From: Neobacillus notoginsengisoli
GTDB taxonomy: Bacteria > Bacillota > Bacilli > Bacillales > Cytobacillaceae
NCBI RefSeq assembly: GCF_003515685.1
Contig: NZ_QWEG01000019.1
Span: forward strand, 1-59,374
Reading direction: 5' to 3'
DNA length: 59,374 nt
Below, piece after piece: positions 17,542-26,652 of this stretch. The notes under the pieces are model-generated. The model had not been told where the DNA came from. It searched no databases and saw only the letters and a list, made by a program, of their open reading frames with translations. The position numbers and the translations under genes are program-made. Within the stretch, counting starts at the first letter, position 1. Each line of letters starts with the position of its first letter.

Positions 17542-19020
17542 TTATTCGGCTTTTTCCGCCATCGCGGCAACCTTTTGCTTCACATCTTCAATGTGCTGCA
17601 TCTTGTTATTCCAGCACTTCTGGCTTAGGTCAACCGGATATTCCTCCGGATTCGCTGTGCGTTTATATTCATCCCAAATTTCGGTCAGATTCTTCTTAAG
17701 AAACTTGCGGGATTCTTCGAGATAAGGCACTTCGTACACAAGCTCGCCGTTTACGAAAATATCTTCATGAAGCTCTCTCGCCGTAAAGTTCGATACATAC
17801 TTGCTAATATACGTATGTGTCGGGTGGAACATCTTGATTCGCTTTTCCTTCTGCGGATTTTCGGTTTCAAGAGTAATATAGTCGCCCTCTGAAAAACCTG
17901 TCCGGTTATTGATAATCCGGTACACGCGCTTCAATCCCGGTGTTGTCACCTTTTCCGGGTTAGAGGAAATTTTAATTGTATCCGCCATCTGCCCGTTTTC
18001 ATCTTCTATAGAAACAATTTTATAGACAGCTCCGAGTGCGGCCTGTTCAAAGGCGGTAATTAGCTTTGTCCCGACGCCCCAGCTGTCGATTCTCGCTTCT
18101 TGGGCCTTCAGATGCAAAATCGTATACTCGTCCAAATCGCTTGAAGCAACAATTTTTACATCCTTATAACCGGCATCATCAAGCAGTTTCCGGGCTTCTT
18201 TTGACAAATAGGCAAGGTCGCCGCTGTCGAGGCGGATGCCGACGAAATTAATCTTGTCGCCCATCTCCCTTGCAACCTGGATCGCCGCCGGCACGCCCGA
18301 ACGGAGCGTGTCATACGTATCAACAAGAAAGGTGCAATCCTTATGTGTCTCAGCGTATTTTTTGAAAGCCGTATAGTCATCGCGGTAAGCCTGGACCATT
18401 GCATGGGCATGCGTACCGGCAACCGGAATGTGGAACTTCTTGCCGGCACGGACATTGCTCGTCGCATCGAACCCGGCAAGGTATGCGGCACGCGTCCCCC
18501 AAATCGCCGCATCGAATTCATGGGCGCGCCTTGTTCCGAATTCCATCGCGACTTCATTTTTGCCAATGACATGCTTGATTCTTGATGCCTTTGTGGCAAT
18601 GAGTGTTTGGTAATTCACAATGTTCAGCAGGGCTGTTTCCAGAAGCTGCGCCTCGGCAAGGGTTGTATCGACGCGAAGAATTGGCTCGTTTCCGAAAACA
18701 AGCTCCCCTTCCTTCATTCCCCTGATTGTTCCGGTGAAGCGGATTCCCTTCAAGTATTCCAGAAAATCATCCGCGTAACCAACTTCATTCCGCAAATAGT
18801 CCAGATCTGCCTCTGTAAACCGAAAGCTCTTTACGTATTCAATGATTCGCTCAAGGCCCGCAAAGACAGCATAGCCGTTCCCGAACGGCAGCTTACGGAA
18901 GTAAAGCTCAAACACAGCCTTTCTGTTGTGGAGGCCATCCCTCCAATACGTTTCCACCATGTTAATCTGATATAGGTCAGTATGCAGCGCATAGCTGTCA
19001 TCTTTATAGATGTGTTTCAT
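17542..19020 (-). CDS. pncB: Nicotinate phosphoribosyltransferase
   Basis: 492 aa. Joins nicotinate to PRPP to give nicotinate mononucleotide (EC 6.3.4.21) in the Preiss-Handler NAD salvage route. Family blocks: ALHTDLYQINM at the N-terminus, EFGTRRAHEFDAA, the phosphoribosyl-binding GTHAHAMVQA, and VGIRLDSGDLAYLS. Start at 19020 (MKHIYKDDSYA) has AAGGGG ten bases upstream; the TTG at 19029 is too close to it. The gene begins 30 bp after pncA, so the pair is an operon that turns nicotinamide into NaMN. Confidence 0.95.
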   Translation of the reverse strand: MKHIYKDDSYALHTDLYQINMVETYWRDGLHNRKAVFELYFRKLPFGNGYAVFAGLERIIEYVKSFRFTEADLDYLRNEVGYADDFLEYLKGIRFTGTIRGMKEGELVFGNEPILRVDTTLAEAQLLETALLNIVNYQTLIATKASRIKHVIGKNEVAMEFGTRRAHEFDAAIWGTRAAYLAGFDATSNVRAGKKFHIPVAGTHAHAMVQAYRDDYTAFKKYAETHKDCTFLVDTYDTLRSGVPAAIQVAREMGDKINFVGIRLDSGDLAYLSKEARKLLDDAGYKDVKIVASSDLDEYTILHLKAQEARIDSWGVGTKLITAFEQAALGAVYKIVSIEDENGQMADTIKISSNPEKVTTPGLKRVYRIINNRTGFSEGDYITLETENPQKEKRIKMFHPTHTYISKYVSNFTARELHEDIFVNGELVYEVPYLEESRKFLKKNLTEIWDEYKRTANPEEYPVDLSQKCWNNKMQHIEDVKQKVAAMAEKAE

Positions 19021-19050
19021 CCTGTACAAACCCCTTCGTCAAATGTCATG

Positions 19051-19602
19051 CTATCTAACCTCGGCGCCAAGTGTCCCTTCAAAATGCCCAAGTGCCCACT
19101 CATGGCCAGCCTGGTTAAATGACGCGACACCCTCCTTATGGACAACTATTTTAAATCCTTTATTATACGCATCGACCGCGGTGTGGAGGATGCAAATATC
19201 CGTGCAAACCCCGACAAGGTGCACTTCCTTAATGCCGCGCTCGCGCAATTTCGTTTCAAGGTCGGTTCCGGCAAAAGCGGAGTATCTGGTTTTATCGGTA
19301 TAGTATACATTCTCGAGATGCTTATTCGCTTCATACACATTTTGCAATTCCCCATACAAATCACGCCCGCTCGTATCGCGGATATTATGCGGAGGGAACA
19401 GTTTCGTTTCCGGATGGTACTCATCGCCTTTGTCGTGGACATCAATCGAGAATACTGTATAATCCCCGTTTTTAATGAACTCCTCGGTCAGATCAGCAAT
19501 GTACTTCTCCAGGGCTTGTCCAGGTTTCCCACACGTCAGCGCGCCGTCGTCCGCAACGAAATCGTATGTATAATCGATATTAATTAAAGCCTTTTTACCC
19601 AT
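19051..19602 (-). CDS. pncA: Nicotinamidase (isochorismatase-family cysteine hydrolase)
   Basis: 183 aa. Hydrolyses nicotinamide to nicotinate and ammonia (EC 3.5.1.19). Catalytic triad D10 (NIDYTYDF), K104 (YTDKTRYSAF) and C137 (GVCTDICILHTA). The metal-site residues D54, H56 and H63 are in SIDVHDKGDEYHPE. Start ATG has AAAAGGGG seven bases upstream. First gene of the pncA-pncB operon, whose second gene uses its product; this context makes nicotinamidase more likely than other isochorismatase-like hydrolases. Confidence 0.93.
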   Translation of the reverse strand: MGKKALINIDYTYDFVADDGALTCGKPGQALEKYIADLTEEFIKNGDYTVFSIDVHDKGDEYHPETKLFPPHNIRDTSGRDLYGELQNVYEANKHLENVYYTDKTRYSAFAGTDLETKLRERGIKEVHLVGVCTDICILHTAVDAYNKGFKIVVHKEGVASFNQAGHEWALGHFEGTLGAEVR

Positions 19603-19745
19603 TTTGCCACCCCTTTTGCAAAATAAGAATCAACCCCATTGTATCAATTAAAATCAATTCCATCCATTTTTCCTTAAAAATATATCCGAAATAAGCATAC
19701 CATAGCAGTCTTCTAATGCAATTCCCATCCTGAACATTTCCATAA

Positions 19746-19773
19746 AAGGAAAAAACCGTTCCCTATTAGGAAC
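19746..19773 (-). terminator. Terminator after dgkB
   Basis: Minus strand CCGTTCC-TAATA-GGGAACGG followed by six T residues, just past the dgkB stop. Confidence 0.85.
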
Positions 19774-19784
19774 GGACTAAATCA

Positions 19785-20726
19785 TCAGCTGTATTTCTTT
19801 CCGGGAACCCAGTCGGCCGGAAGGTCTTCAGGGCGCAACTTGTCGATCGGCGCAAAAACCTCAAGGTGCCTGTATAGATTTTCAAACTCCGCCGGCAGGA
19901 GCCCGCCGTATTCGCCATCCAGATTCAGTTGCATCGGATCGTTTGAGCGTACCTTTATTCGATTCGCTTTCGTATACACTACATGTTCATCATGGATATG
20001 TTCCCCGCGGAGTGCCAGAGTTGCAATGCGGATAAATTCAGCGAGATTGACTTTTTTCAAAATCAGAAGAGTAAACATTCCATCATTCAGCGAAGCATCG
20101 GGGGCAATTTTTTCAAAACCGCCAATGGAATTCGTCAGCCCGACAAGAAATAACATTGCATCGCCTTCAAATAGCTTTCCATCATATTCAATGCACATAT
20201 GGGTCGCCCTGATGGATGGCAGCATTTCCACGCCTTTTAAATAATAGGCTAGCTGTCCAAGCATTGTCTTAAGCTTGCTTGGGACCTCGTAGGTCAGTTC
20301 AGTCAGTCGCCCGCCTCCGGCGATATTGATAAAGTACCGCTCATTTATTCTGCCGATATCAACAGGGATCCGGTCACCTTTTATGATAATGTCGACAGCT
20401 TCCCCTATATCCTTTGGAAGCTGCAATGCGCGGCCAAAATCGTTGGTTGTGCCCATCGGTATAACACCAAGCTTTGGCCGGTACTCTTGGTTGGCCAGCC
20501 CGTTCACAACCTCGTTGATTGTTCCGTCCCCGCCTGCGGCAATAACGACATCATAGCGCCGCTCCACTGCAATTTTCGCAGCCTTGGTCGCATCCCCCTC
20601 ACCGGTCGTTGCATGGCAGGAGGTTTCATATCCAGCCCGCTCAAGCTTCTCCAGTACCTCAGGCAAGTTCCGCTTGAATATTTCTCTCCCTGAGGTAGGG
20701 TTATAAATAATTCTTGCTCTTTTCAT
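19785..20726 (-). CDS. dgkB: Diacylglycerol kinase DgkB
   Basis: 313 aa; orthologue of B. subtilis DgkB (YerQ). Phosphorylates diacylglycerol released by lipoteichoic acid synthesis back to phosphatidate (EC 2.7.1.107). Nucleotide-binding GGDGT at 65-69 inside VIAAGGDGTINEVVNGL; N-terminal IIYNPTSG; PMGTTNDFGRALQLP; the acidic C-terminal block LNLDGEYGG. Start has AGGG nine bases before the ATG. In B. subtilis it lies close to gatCAB and yefA; here the same genes remain in the neighbourhood but are spread out by insertions. Confidence 0.93.
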   Translation of the reverse strand: MKRARIIYNPTSGREIFKRNLPEVLEKLERAGYETSCHATTGEGDATKAAKIAVERRYDVVIAAGGDGTINEVVNGLANQEYRPKLGVIPMGTTNDFGRALQLPKDIGEAVDIIIKGDRIPVDIGRINERYFINIAGGGRLTELTYEVPSKLKTMLGQLAYYLKGVEMLPSIRATHMCIEYDGKLFEGDAMLFLVGLTNSIGGFEKIAPDASLNDGMFTLLILKKVNLAEFIRIATLALRGEHIHDEHVVYTKANRIKVRSNDPMQLNLDGEYGGLLPAEFENLYRHLEVFAPIDKLRPEDLPADWVPGKKYS

Positions 20727-20914
20727 TTATATCATCCCTAATTCCAAAATTGCTCTACACGAGAGGATTTGCCAATTAAATCCATTCATCCATCTCTCAT
20801 CATATCCTAAAACGACCCTATTTCGCAATGGTTGATAAAGGAATCCATAATCTATCTTACCCTTTTGAAAGGCAATTTTGCAAAGAGTACCCTCGGGAAC
20901 GAAAGGATTTCTAT

Positions 20915-21133
20915 TTATTGAATTTGACCGGAAACCAAAAATAGGATGACCAGTATATTCAACTGGATTGTCCATCGGCCGAGCTGGTCTTTCTCCTTCA
21001 GCAGACTGATGAGGCCGTAGCCGCAGCCAAAAATGACAAGCGCCAGCGCAAACCAGTTTGAATAGGGAAGTGGCTTTGTAAAAAAAACAATCATGGATAG
21101 AACAGCCGCCAGGCACGACATGTATTTATACAT
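20915..21133 (-). CDS. Small membrane protein
   Basis: 72 aa with three hydrophobic stretches (MSCLAAVLSMIVFF, WFALALVIFGCGYGLISLL, LNILVILFLVSGQI). GGAGGG lies about ten bases before the ATG, supporting translation. Family not recognised. A longer overlapping frame at 20727-21116 lacks these features and is not called. Confidence 0.6.
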   Translation of the reverse strand: MYKYMSCLAAVLSMIVFFTKPLPYSNWFALALVIFGCGYGLISLLKEKDQLGRWTIQLNILVILFLVSGQIQ

Positions 21134-21469
21134 TACCTGTGGCCCTCCCCCTTATAAAAGCCCCCACAGGAACTTTCATCCGCTTTATTCCAACCATATA
21201 TCTACCACTCCCTTATTTCCCTCGTAACCAGCATTTTTAATTTTAGTTTTCCTAAAAGATTCGTATTATTTTAAGACTTATTATAATAGACGTAAATAAA
21301 TACAATTCATCTACATTTTCTTCAACTTTTTTTAATTTTGTGATTCAATTCTATAAATATGGCCGCCGATAATATAATAGTAGCAAGTTGGAAACGGCAA
21401 AATGGCAATTATTTTTTTTGTAATTGTGATAAAATGGATTCCATAAATCCCTAAAAAAGGAATGATCTT
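21134..21469. other. Intergenic region with plsY promoter
   Basis: AT-rich spacer between divergent genes. It holds the extended -10 for plsY (21427-21435). No other gene, repeat or RNA was recognised. Confidence 0.4.
21427..21435 (+). promoter_or_regulatory. Extended -10 promoter of plsY
   Basis: TGATAAAAT, an extended TGn-TAAAAT element 35 bp before the plsY start codon; no good -35, as is common for extended -10 promoters. Confidence 0.5.
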
Positions 21470-22090
21470 ATGTGGGCCATCGCAGCCGCTTATTTCATTG
21501 GCTCTATCCCGACTGCGCTAATCATCGGTAAACTATTTTTTGGAGTCGATATTCGTGACCATGGCAGCAATAATCCAGGCGCAACGAATTCACTCCGGGT
21601 CATGGGAAAAAAAGCCGCCCTATTCGTCCTCGTCATAGATGCGGGGAAAGGCGCCCTGGCCGCTTCCCTGCCGGCATTCCTTTTTGTCTCTGTTGACCCT
21701 CTGTATCTAGGGTTCGCGGCGGTCATTGGACATTGTTTCCCGATCTTTGCCGGTTTCCGGGGCGGGAAAGCCATTGCCACAACCGCTGGCATGCTGCTTA
21801 TCGCTAATTTACCTTTGTTTTTCGTTGCCTATCTATCCTTTGTCCTTGTAATCTTTTTAACAAAATACGTATTTTTCGGCTCAATATCGGTGGGGCTGTC
21901 ATTATTGGTTTATTCATTCATCATACCTGAAACGGGGCCAAGCCTTCTCTTCGGGCTATTTACTATTTTCCTTTTTTACCTTCACCGCTCTAATATTCGA
22001 AATCTTATCCTGGGGATTGAACCTAAAATTAACGATAAAAATATAAAAAAAGACAGGATCCCTCCAAGCGGCTCCCTGCCTTTTTCCTGA
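21470..22090 (+). CDS. plsY: Glycerol-3-phosphate acyltransferase PlsY
   Basis: 206 aa. Membrane enzyme that transfers an acyl group from acyl-phosphate to glycerol-3-phosphate, the first step of phospholipid synthesis (EC 2.3.1.275). It has the three PlsY motifs: FIGSIPTALIIGKLFFGVDI with DHGSNNPGATN, the GHCFPIFAGFRGGKAIATT block, and a C-terminal HRSNIRNLILGIEPKI. Five or so membrane helices. AAAGGA precedes the ATG by eight bases. Bacillus genomes often have a second plsY (yneS) elsewhere, so this may be a paralogue. Confidence 0.92.
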   Translation: MWAIAAAYFIGSIPTALIIGKLFFGVDIRDHGSNNPGATNSLRVMGKKAALFVLVIDAGKGALAASLPAFLFVSVDPLYLGFAAVIGHCFPIFAGFRGGKAIATTAGMLLIANLPLFFVAYLSFVLVIFLTKYVFFGSISVGLSLLVYSFIIPETGPSLLFGLFTIFLFYLHRSNIRNLILGIEPKINDKNIKKDRIPPSGSLPFS

Positions 22091-22102
22091 AAATCACTAT
22101 TC

Positions 22103-22130
22103 AAAAAGCAGTCCGGAATGGCTGCTTTTT
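22103..22130. terminator. Bidirectional terminator between plsY and the thioredoxin-like gene
   Basis: AAAAAGCAG-TCCGGAATGG-CTGCTTTTT works in both directions, ending plsY on the plus strand and overlapping the end of the convergent gene. Confidence 0.85.
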
Positions 22131-22686
22131 ATGATAATGTTATCTTCTGTATAATACTTTCTGAAACAGTCTGCCAGATTCCATTGTCCGTTCTATAGGA
22201 CTCCACAAGTTCTTTGTAGAAGGCTTTCTGTTTTTCTTCAAACTGAGGATCTTCTTTTGCAGGAAGGGAAGCGCGGCCACGTTCCACCAGCTCCTGGACT
22301 TTTTGCGCGCGGGGACCCCAATGGGCATATTCTTTTCCTTCCCCATCAATAAAAATATAAATCGGAATGGCTCTTGATGTCCCGTTTGTCAAATACTGGT
22401 CCATCAGTTCTACATTTTCATCACGCAACAAAAAACGAACTTCCATATCAGCCGCATCGGCTATTTTCAAAAGGATTGGGTTGTTCAGCATCGCATCCCC
22501 GCACCAATCTTCACTTAGCGCAATGACGCGAAGCTTCTTTCCCTTCAGAGCTTCCAAGCTGGCTATTTGCAGTTCGGACAGATTAAATTGTTCCAACACT
22601 TCCAGCATTTCTTCCTTATGTGTTTTCATCCCATCAATATAGTCTTGAACGGACATCCCTTTAGAAAACCAACTGTTTAAATCCAT
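22129..22686 (-). CDS. Thioredoxin family protein
   Basis: 185 aa. Thioredoxin-like fold of the thioredoxin_9 type: LRVIALSEDWCGDAMLNNPIL has the active-site position with a single cysteine (WCGD instead of CxxC), and the cis-proline block is SRAIPIYIFID. One cysteine means it is unlikely to be a normal dithiol oxidoreductase. Start has AGAGG six bases before the ATG. Cytosolic; physiological partner unknown. Confidence 0.8.
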   Translation of the reverse strand: MDLNSWFSKGMSVQDYIDGMKTHKEEMLEVLEQFNLSELQIASLEALKGKKLRVIALSEDWCGDAMLNNPILLKIADAADMEVRFLLRDENVELMDQYLTNGTSRAIPIYIFIDGEGKEYAHWGPRAQKVQELVERGRASLPAKEDPQFEEKQKAFYKELVESYRTDNGIWQTVSESIIQKITLS

Positions 22687-22816
22687 GCAATCCTCTCCCC
22701 TTACTCTTTCCCCTTATCTTACCTATCCATTTGATTGTTTACAAATTCACCGTCCACTATTATTGTATTTAATAACTACTATTCACATATTCATTATAGT
22801 ACCAAAATATTTCATA

Positions 22817-22846
22817 TTGACTAGGAATTTGGTTCTATATTATAAC
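22817..22846 (+). promoter_or_regulatory. Putative promoter of putP
   Basis: TTGACT (22817-22822) and TATAAC (22841-22846) with an 18-bp spacer, about 75 bp before the putP start. Confidence 0.5.
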
Positions 22847-22921
22847 TAGAGTAGAGAGAATATTTTCTATATAAAAAATATTGTTAAAAGTATTTTCTAC
22901 TATTACAAAGGGGGAAATAGT

Positions 22922-24415
22922 ATGACAGATGGGATGCTTCAACTCATTTCGATCGGGATTTACATGGCCGCCATGCTTTACATCGGTTGGTACTCGTATC
23001 GGAAAACCAGCAACCTGACCGATTACATGCTTGGGGGACGCTCTTTGGGCCCTGCGGTTACGGCTTTAAGTGCCGGTGCGGCGGATATGAGCGGTTGGCT
23101 GTTAATGGGGCTGCCTGGAGGAATTTATGTCAGTGGCTTAGCGGATGCCTGGATTGCGATTGGTTTGACGACAGGAGCTTATATCAACTGGCTATTGGTC
23201 GCTCCGCGCCTGCGTGCCTACACAGAGGTTTCAAACAATTCCATTACGATTCCAAGCTATCTTGAAAACCGCTTTAAGGACGAAACAAAACTTCTTAGAA
23301 TCATTTCAGGTATCGTTATTCTTATTTTCTTTACTTTCTATGTTTCTTCTGGACTTGTAGCAGGAGCGGTATTCTTTGAGAACTCGTTCGGCACAAGCTA
23401 CCATGCCGGCCTGTTAATTGTCGGCAGCGTTGTTGTTGCCTACACATTATTTGGCGGATTCCTTGCCGTCAGCTACACAGACTTCATTCAAGGATTGATG
23501 ATGCTGATTGCCTTGTTGCTCGTTCCTGCGATTGGAATTTTTGCAACAGGCGGCCCTGCTGAAACATTTGAAACAGTCAGGTCCGTTAACCCGGCATTCA
23601 TGGATCTTCTTAAAGGAACCACTTTCATTGGCATCATCTCCGCGGCGGCATGGGGCCTTGGTTATTTCGGGCAGCCTCACATCATCGTCCGCTTTATGGC
23701 GATTACCGATGTAAAAGAAATTAAAAACGCCCGCCGGATCGGTATGGGCTGGATGATCTTCTCACTGATTGGAACAATCTTTGTCGCATTGGTCGGTATT
23801 GCTTATTTCAAGCAAAACACAAATGTGACATTGGATAATCCTGAAGCCGTCTTTATCGTACTTGGGCAAATCCTGTTCCACCCGATTTTTGCCGGCTTTA
23901 TGCTCGCGGCGGTACTTGCCGCTATTATGAGCACGATTTCTTCCCAGTTGATTGTTACATCGAGCGCTCTCGTTGAGGACCTTTACAAAGTTCTTGTCAA
24001 AAAGGATGCGACAGACAAGCACCTCGTCTTCCTCGGCAGGATGTCCGTCTTGATAGTTGCCCTGGTTGCAGCTGCTTTAGCGTTCAAGCAGGACAACACG
24101 ATCCTGAACCTTGTCGCCTATGCGTGGGCCGGATTCGGTGCATCCTTCGGTCCGATTATCCTCATGAGCCTCTTCTGGAGGAAAATGACGAGCTGGGGCG
24201 CCATTTCAGGTATGGTCGTCGGAGCCGTAACCGTCATCGTATGGTCAAACTTGAATTTAGGCAAAGTGCTCTTCGGGGAAAAATTGTACGAAATCATCCC
24301 AGGCTTTATTCTGAACCTGATCGTCGTCTATATCGTCAGCCTCTTGACCTACAAAAAGAACGACCAAATCGAAAAAGAATTCACCGAAAGCATGCACTTA
24401 CTCAAAAACCAATAA
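22922..24415 (+). CDS. putP: Sodium/proline symporter
   Basis: 497 aa, the usual length of PutP/OpuE proteins of the sodium:solute symporter family, with about 13 membrane helices. Family markers: the N-terminal YRKTSNLTDYMLGGRSLGP, SAGAADMSGWLLMGLPGG (sodium site region), and WGLGYFGQPHIIVRFMAI. Imports proline with sodium for nutrition or osmoprotection; B. subtilis OpuE sits next to gatCAB in the same neighbourhood, which supports orthology. Strong AAAGGGGG ribosome site nine bases before the ATG. Single gene with its own promoter and terminator. Confidence 0.93.
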   Translation: MTDGMLQLISIGIYMAAMLYIGWYSYRKTSNLTDYMLGGRSLGPAVTALSAGAADMSGWLLMGLPGGIYVSGLADAWIAIGLTTGAYINWLLVAPRLRAYTEVSNNSITIPSYLENRFKDETKLLRIISGIVILIFFTFYVSSGLVAGAVFFENSFGTSYHAGLLIVGSVVVAYTLFGGFLAVSYTDFIQGLMMLIALLLVPAIGIFATGGPAETFETVRSVNPAFMDLLKGTTFIGIISAAAWGLGYFGQPHIIVRFMAITDVKEIKNARRIGMGWMIFSLIGTIFVALVGIAYFKQNTNVTLDNPEAVFIVLGQILFHPIFAGFMLAAVLAAIMSTISSQLIVTSSALVEDLYKVLVKKDATDKHLVFLGRMSVLIVALVAAALAFKQDNTILNLVAYAWAGFGASFGPIILMSLFWRKMTSWGAISGMVVGAVTVIVWSNLNLGKVLFGEKLYEIIPGFILNLIVVYIVSLLTYKKNDQIEKEFTESMHLLKNQ

Positions 24416-24422
24416 ACCCATC

Positions 24423-24455
24423 GCCAGGCCCAGTCTAAACGGGGCCTGGCTTTTT
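24423..24455 (+). terminator. Terminator after putP
   Basis: GCCAGGCCC/GGGGCCTGGC stem followed by five T residues, seven bases after the stop codon. Confidence 0.92.
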
Positions 24456-24462
24456 GTGAGAC

Positions 24463-24495
24463 AGGGTTTCCAGTGCTTCATTCGAGAGGCGAAGT
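24463..24495. repeat. REP-like element, GCTTCATTCGGGAGGC family (copy 1)
   Basis: CCAGTGCTTCATTCGAGAGG matches copies at 30324-30367 and 58322-58366; the left arm TGAAGCA is missing here. Confidence 0.6.
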
Positions 24496-24534
24496 TTTTA
24501 ACAACTGAGCCACTTTTCAGCTTAAACACCAATG

Positions 24535-24574
24535 AAAAAGCAAGTGTGAAAAACTTGCGAATTCACACTTGCTT
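24535..24574 (-). terminator. Terminator after the tandem-duplicated protein gene
   Basis: Minus strand AAGCAAGTGTGAA / TTCACACTTGCTT followed by T residues, 20 bp past the stop at 24592. Confidence 0.85.
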
Positions 24575-24591
24575 CTATTCTTCTATAACCT

Positions 24592-25092
24592 CTAGTCTTT
24601 TTGGTTATTCCTTATATCTGGGCTATCACCCTTCTGTTTTGCCACTTCCTCATGTATTTCCGACTCAATAGCCTGAACATGTTCATCATCAAGCTTTTGT
24701 TTTGGATGAGGATGGAACCACTGAATTTCCCCCTCGGTCATGAAGGCTTTGTACTCCTCACCGTGTACTTTCAGGGTAAATTGACGGCGTTCGTGGATTC
24801 TGTCTTCAAATGCCGGCTTGATTTCTAATTCTTTTATTCCACTGTCGATCGCTGCTCCATACTTTCTCATTAATAAATGGATTTTCGATTCCATGGCTTC
24901 CATTTTTTCGTCACCAAGCTTTTGTTTAGGGTGCGGGTGGTGCCATTGAATCTCATTTTCGTGGTAGAACCCTTTATACTCATTATCATTAACTTTAAAA
25001 GTAAAAGAGTATCTCTCGTGCAGACGATCCTCGAATGCAGTATCTAATTCAAAATCTTCAATTTCAGGATGTTCTTTGTTATCTTCAGGCAT
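24592..25092 (-). CDS. Hypothetical protein made of two tandem homologous domains
   Basis: 166 aa. Two copies of about 70 residues: first around 18-85 (FEDRLHERYSFTFKVNDNEY, IQWHHPHPKQKL), second around 93-155 (FEDRIHERRQFTLKVHGEEY, IQWFHPHPKQKL). Each ends with a predicted helix rich in Glu. The pattern faintly recalls small YheE-like Bacillus proteins, but I would not assign it. Very hydrophilic, many His, no signal or membrane segment. GGAGGAGG lies eight bases before the ATG. It lies downstream of the urease operon on the same strand but about 90 bp away; metal binding through the HPHP motifs is speculation. Confidence 0.8.
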   Translation of the reverse strand: MPEDNKEHPEIEDFELDTAFEDRLHERYSFTFKVNDNEYKGFYHENEIQWHHPHPKQKLGDEKMEAMESKIHLLMRKYGAAIDSGIKELEIKPAFEDRIHERRQFTLKVHGEEYKAFMTEGEIQWFHPHPKQKLDDEHVQAIESEIHEEVAKQKGDSPDIRNNQKD

Positions 25093-25180
25093 CGGTGAGC
25101 CTCCTCCGGTAATTGTTGGTTGCTTTCCCCTTTTAATGGTAGAGCTGACAGGGGAGGTACTGTCCTAAAGTGAATAAATG

Positions 25181-26005
25181 TTAATATTTCCTTAGAGGAC
25201 TTGGCGTGGTATTGTTCCACTTTTCACTGATGATTTTGTGACAATTGTTAAAAATGCGTTCAATGAGTTGGGTCGAGTTCCCAAGGACACGAATGCTTAA
25301 ACCTGGAATTGCGAGCCTTGAAATGCCGAATTTAAAGTTTGATTGTTCCGATTGAATCTTTTCATACAGCTCATCGAGAATATCATTATCAGTATTTTCG
25401 CTGACCGCCATCATCGAACCTAAATGGGTATAGCCTTCCATAAAACCCATGCCTGTAATGGCATTCTTTTCTGGAGCTAACTTAATATGATCGAAAACAC
25501 CAAGCCTGCCGTCCAAGTATATTTCGGTTTTTAATTGAATCGTGTCGTAGCTGAATTTCTCCCCGCTTGGCGACCAGCCAGGCGTGAGAATGTCCGTATA
25601 TAAGAAAGTCGACCCAGATTCCATACGAACGACATTTTTTTGCTTATAATGAGCATTTTCATAAGCTATCAACGGATCCGGAAGGTATTCCAAATAACTT
25701 CCTTTTTTCAGCAAAATCTCTGATTCCTGATAGACATAATCTTTCGGTGTCTTATAAACCTTTGTCGCAGATTGCGTTGTTAACGTCACTCTAGAATTTA
25801 CATCGGCAGAAACTTTCATTCTATACCGATCGCCGTCCAAGTACCCGCCCCCTGGATTTAATAGATAATAACATACCTGGCCAGAATCGTCATGGTAAAT
25901 CGGACGCATGACTTTAAATGCCCCTTGGAAATAAACATTCCTTGCAACTGTTCTCCCATTACGGCATTCCAGGTCTAAAGATAATTCGCCTGTCCAATTC
26001 GTCAT
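25181..26005 (-). CDS. ureD: Urease accessory protein UreD (UreH)
   Basis: 274 aa. Scaffold of the UreD-UreF-UreG complex that loads nickel into apo-urease. Family features: GAFKVMRPIYHDDSGQ near the start, LNPGGGYLDGDRY, LTTQSATKVYKTPKDY and LPDPLIAYENAHYKQ. Last gene of the ureABCEFGD operon; only one base separates it from ureG. Confidence 0.94.
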   Translation of the reverse strand: MTNWTGELSLDLECRNGRTVARNVYFQGAFKVMRPIYHDDSGQVCYYLLNPGGGYLDGDRYRMKVSADVNSRVTLTTQSATKVYKTPKDYVYQESEILLKKGSYLEYLPDPLIAYENAHYKQKNVVRMESGSTFLYTDILTPGWSPSGEKFSYDTIQLKTEIYLDGRLGVFDHIKLAPEKNAITGMGFMEGYTHLGSMMAVSENTDNDILDELYEKIQSEQSNFKFGISRLAIPGLSIRVLGNSTQLIERIFNNCHKIISEKWNNTTPSPLRKY

Positions 26006-26006
26006 G

Positions 26007-26618
26007 TTATTCCAATCCTTTTAATAAAGCATGTTTCCTAATCCAGTCAATGACTTCATCAAGGCCTTCCTCATTTTTTAAGTTTGTGAAGACAAATGGT
26101 TTATCCCCGCGGAATACCTTCGTGTCCTTCTCCATTACTTCAAGGCTGGCGCCTACATGAGGAGCGAGGTCCGTCTTATTAATGATGAATAAATCAGATT
26201 TAATCATACCTTGGCCGCCCTTGCGGGGAATCTTTTCGCCTTGTGCCACATCAATGATATAGATGGAAAAATCAACGAGCTCTGGACTGAACGTCGCGGC
26301 GAGATTGTCGCCGCCACTTTCCACAAAGATAATTTCCACATCAGGGTGGCGCTCAATTAGCTCATCAATAGCGGCGAAATTCATCGATGCATCTTCGCGA
26401 ATGGCTGTATGAGGACAGCCCCCTGTTTCCACTCCAATGATGCGATCATCGGGGAGAACCCCGTTTTCCATTAAAAACTTCGCATCTTCTTTTGTGTAGA
26501 TATCATTTGTGACAACCGCCATTTTTATTTCATCTTTCAAATGCCGTGTCAATTTCTCCACAAGCATTGTCTTCCCGGCGCCAACAGGGCCTCCAACCCC
26601 AATTTTAATTGGTTCCAT
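26007..26618 (-). CDS. ureG: Urease accessory GTPase UreG
   Basis: 203 aa. SIMIBI-class GTPase that drives nickel delivery to urease. P-loop GGPVGAGKT, the metal-binding CPH motif in [12 protein letters not shown], switch region [17 protein letters not shown], and NKTDL for guanine. Start at 26618 (MEPIKIG) is chosen because GGAAG lies seven bases upstream; the ATG at 26639 has only a weak site. Located between ureF and ureD. Confidence 0.95.
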   Translation of the reverse strand: MEPIKIGVGGPVGAGKTMLVEKLTRHLKDEIKMAVVTNDIYTKEDAKFLMENGVLPDDRIIGVETGGCPHTAIREDASMNFAAIDELIERHPDVEIIFVESGGDNLAATFSPELVDFSIYIIDVAQGEKIPRKGGQGMIKSDLFIINKTDLAPHVGASLEVMEKDTKVFRGDKPFVFTNLKNEEGLDEVIDWIRKHALLKGLE

Positions 26619-26652
26619 TGAAACACTTCCTTTACTCATTCTTTATTAAAAA

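Noticed and set aside
16416-17570. Several minus-strand frames of 80-133 aa across array A with ARIAVLRAIQSAF-like repeats
   Set aside because: The unit is 52 bp, so each repeat shifts the frame; the frames exist in all phases because stops are rare, and none has a ribosome site.
20727-21116. 129-codon minus-strand frame between dgkB and the small membrane protein
   Set aside because: No ribosome site or family pattern; the overlapping 72-aa frame has a good ribosome site and membrane segments.
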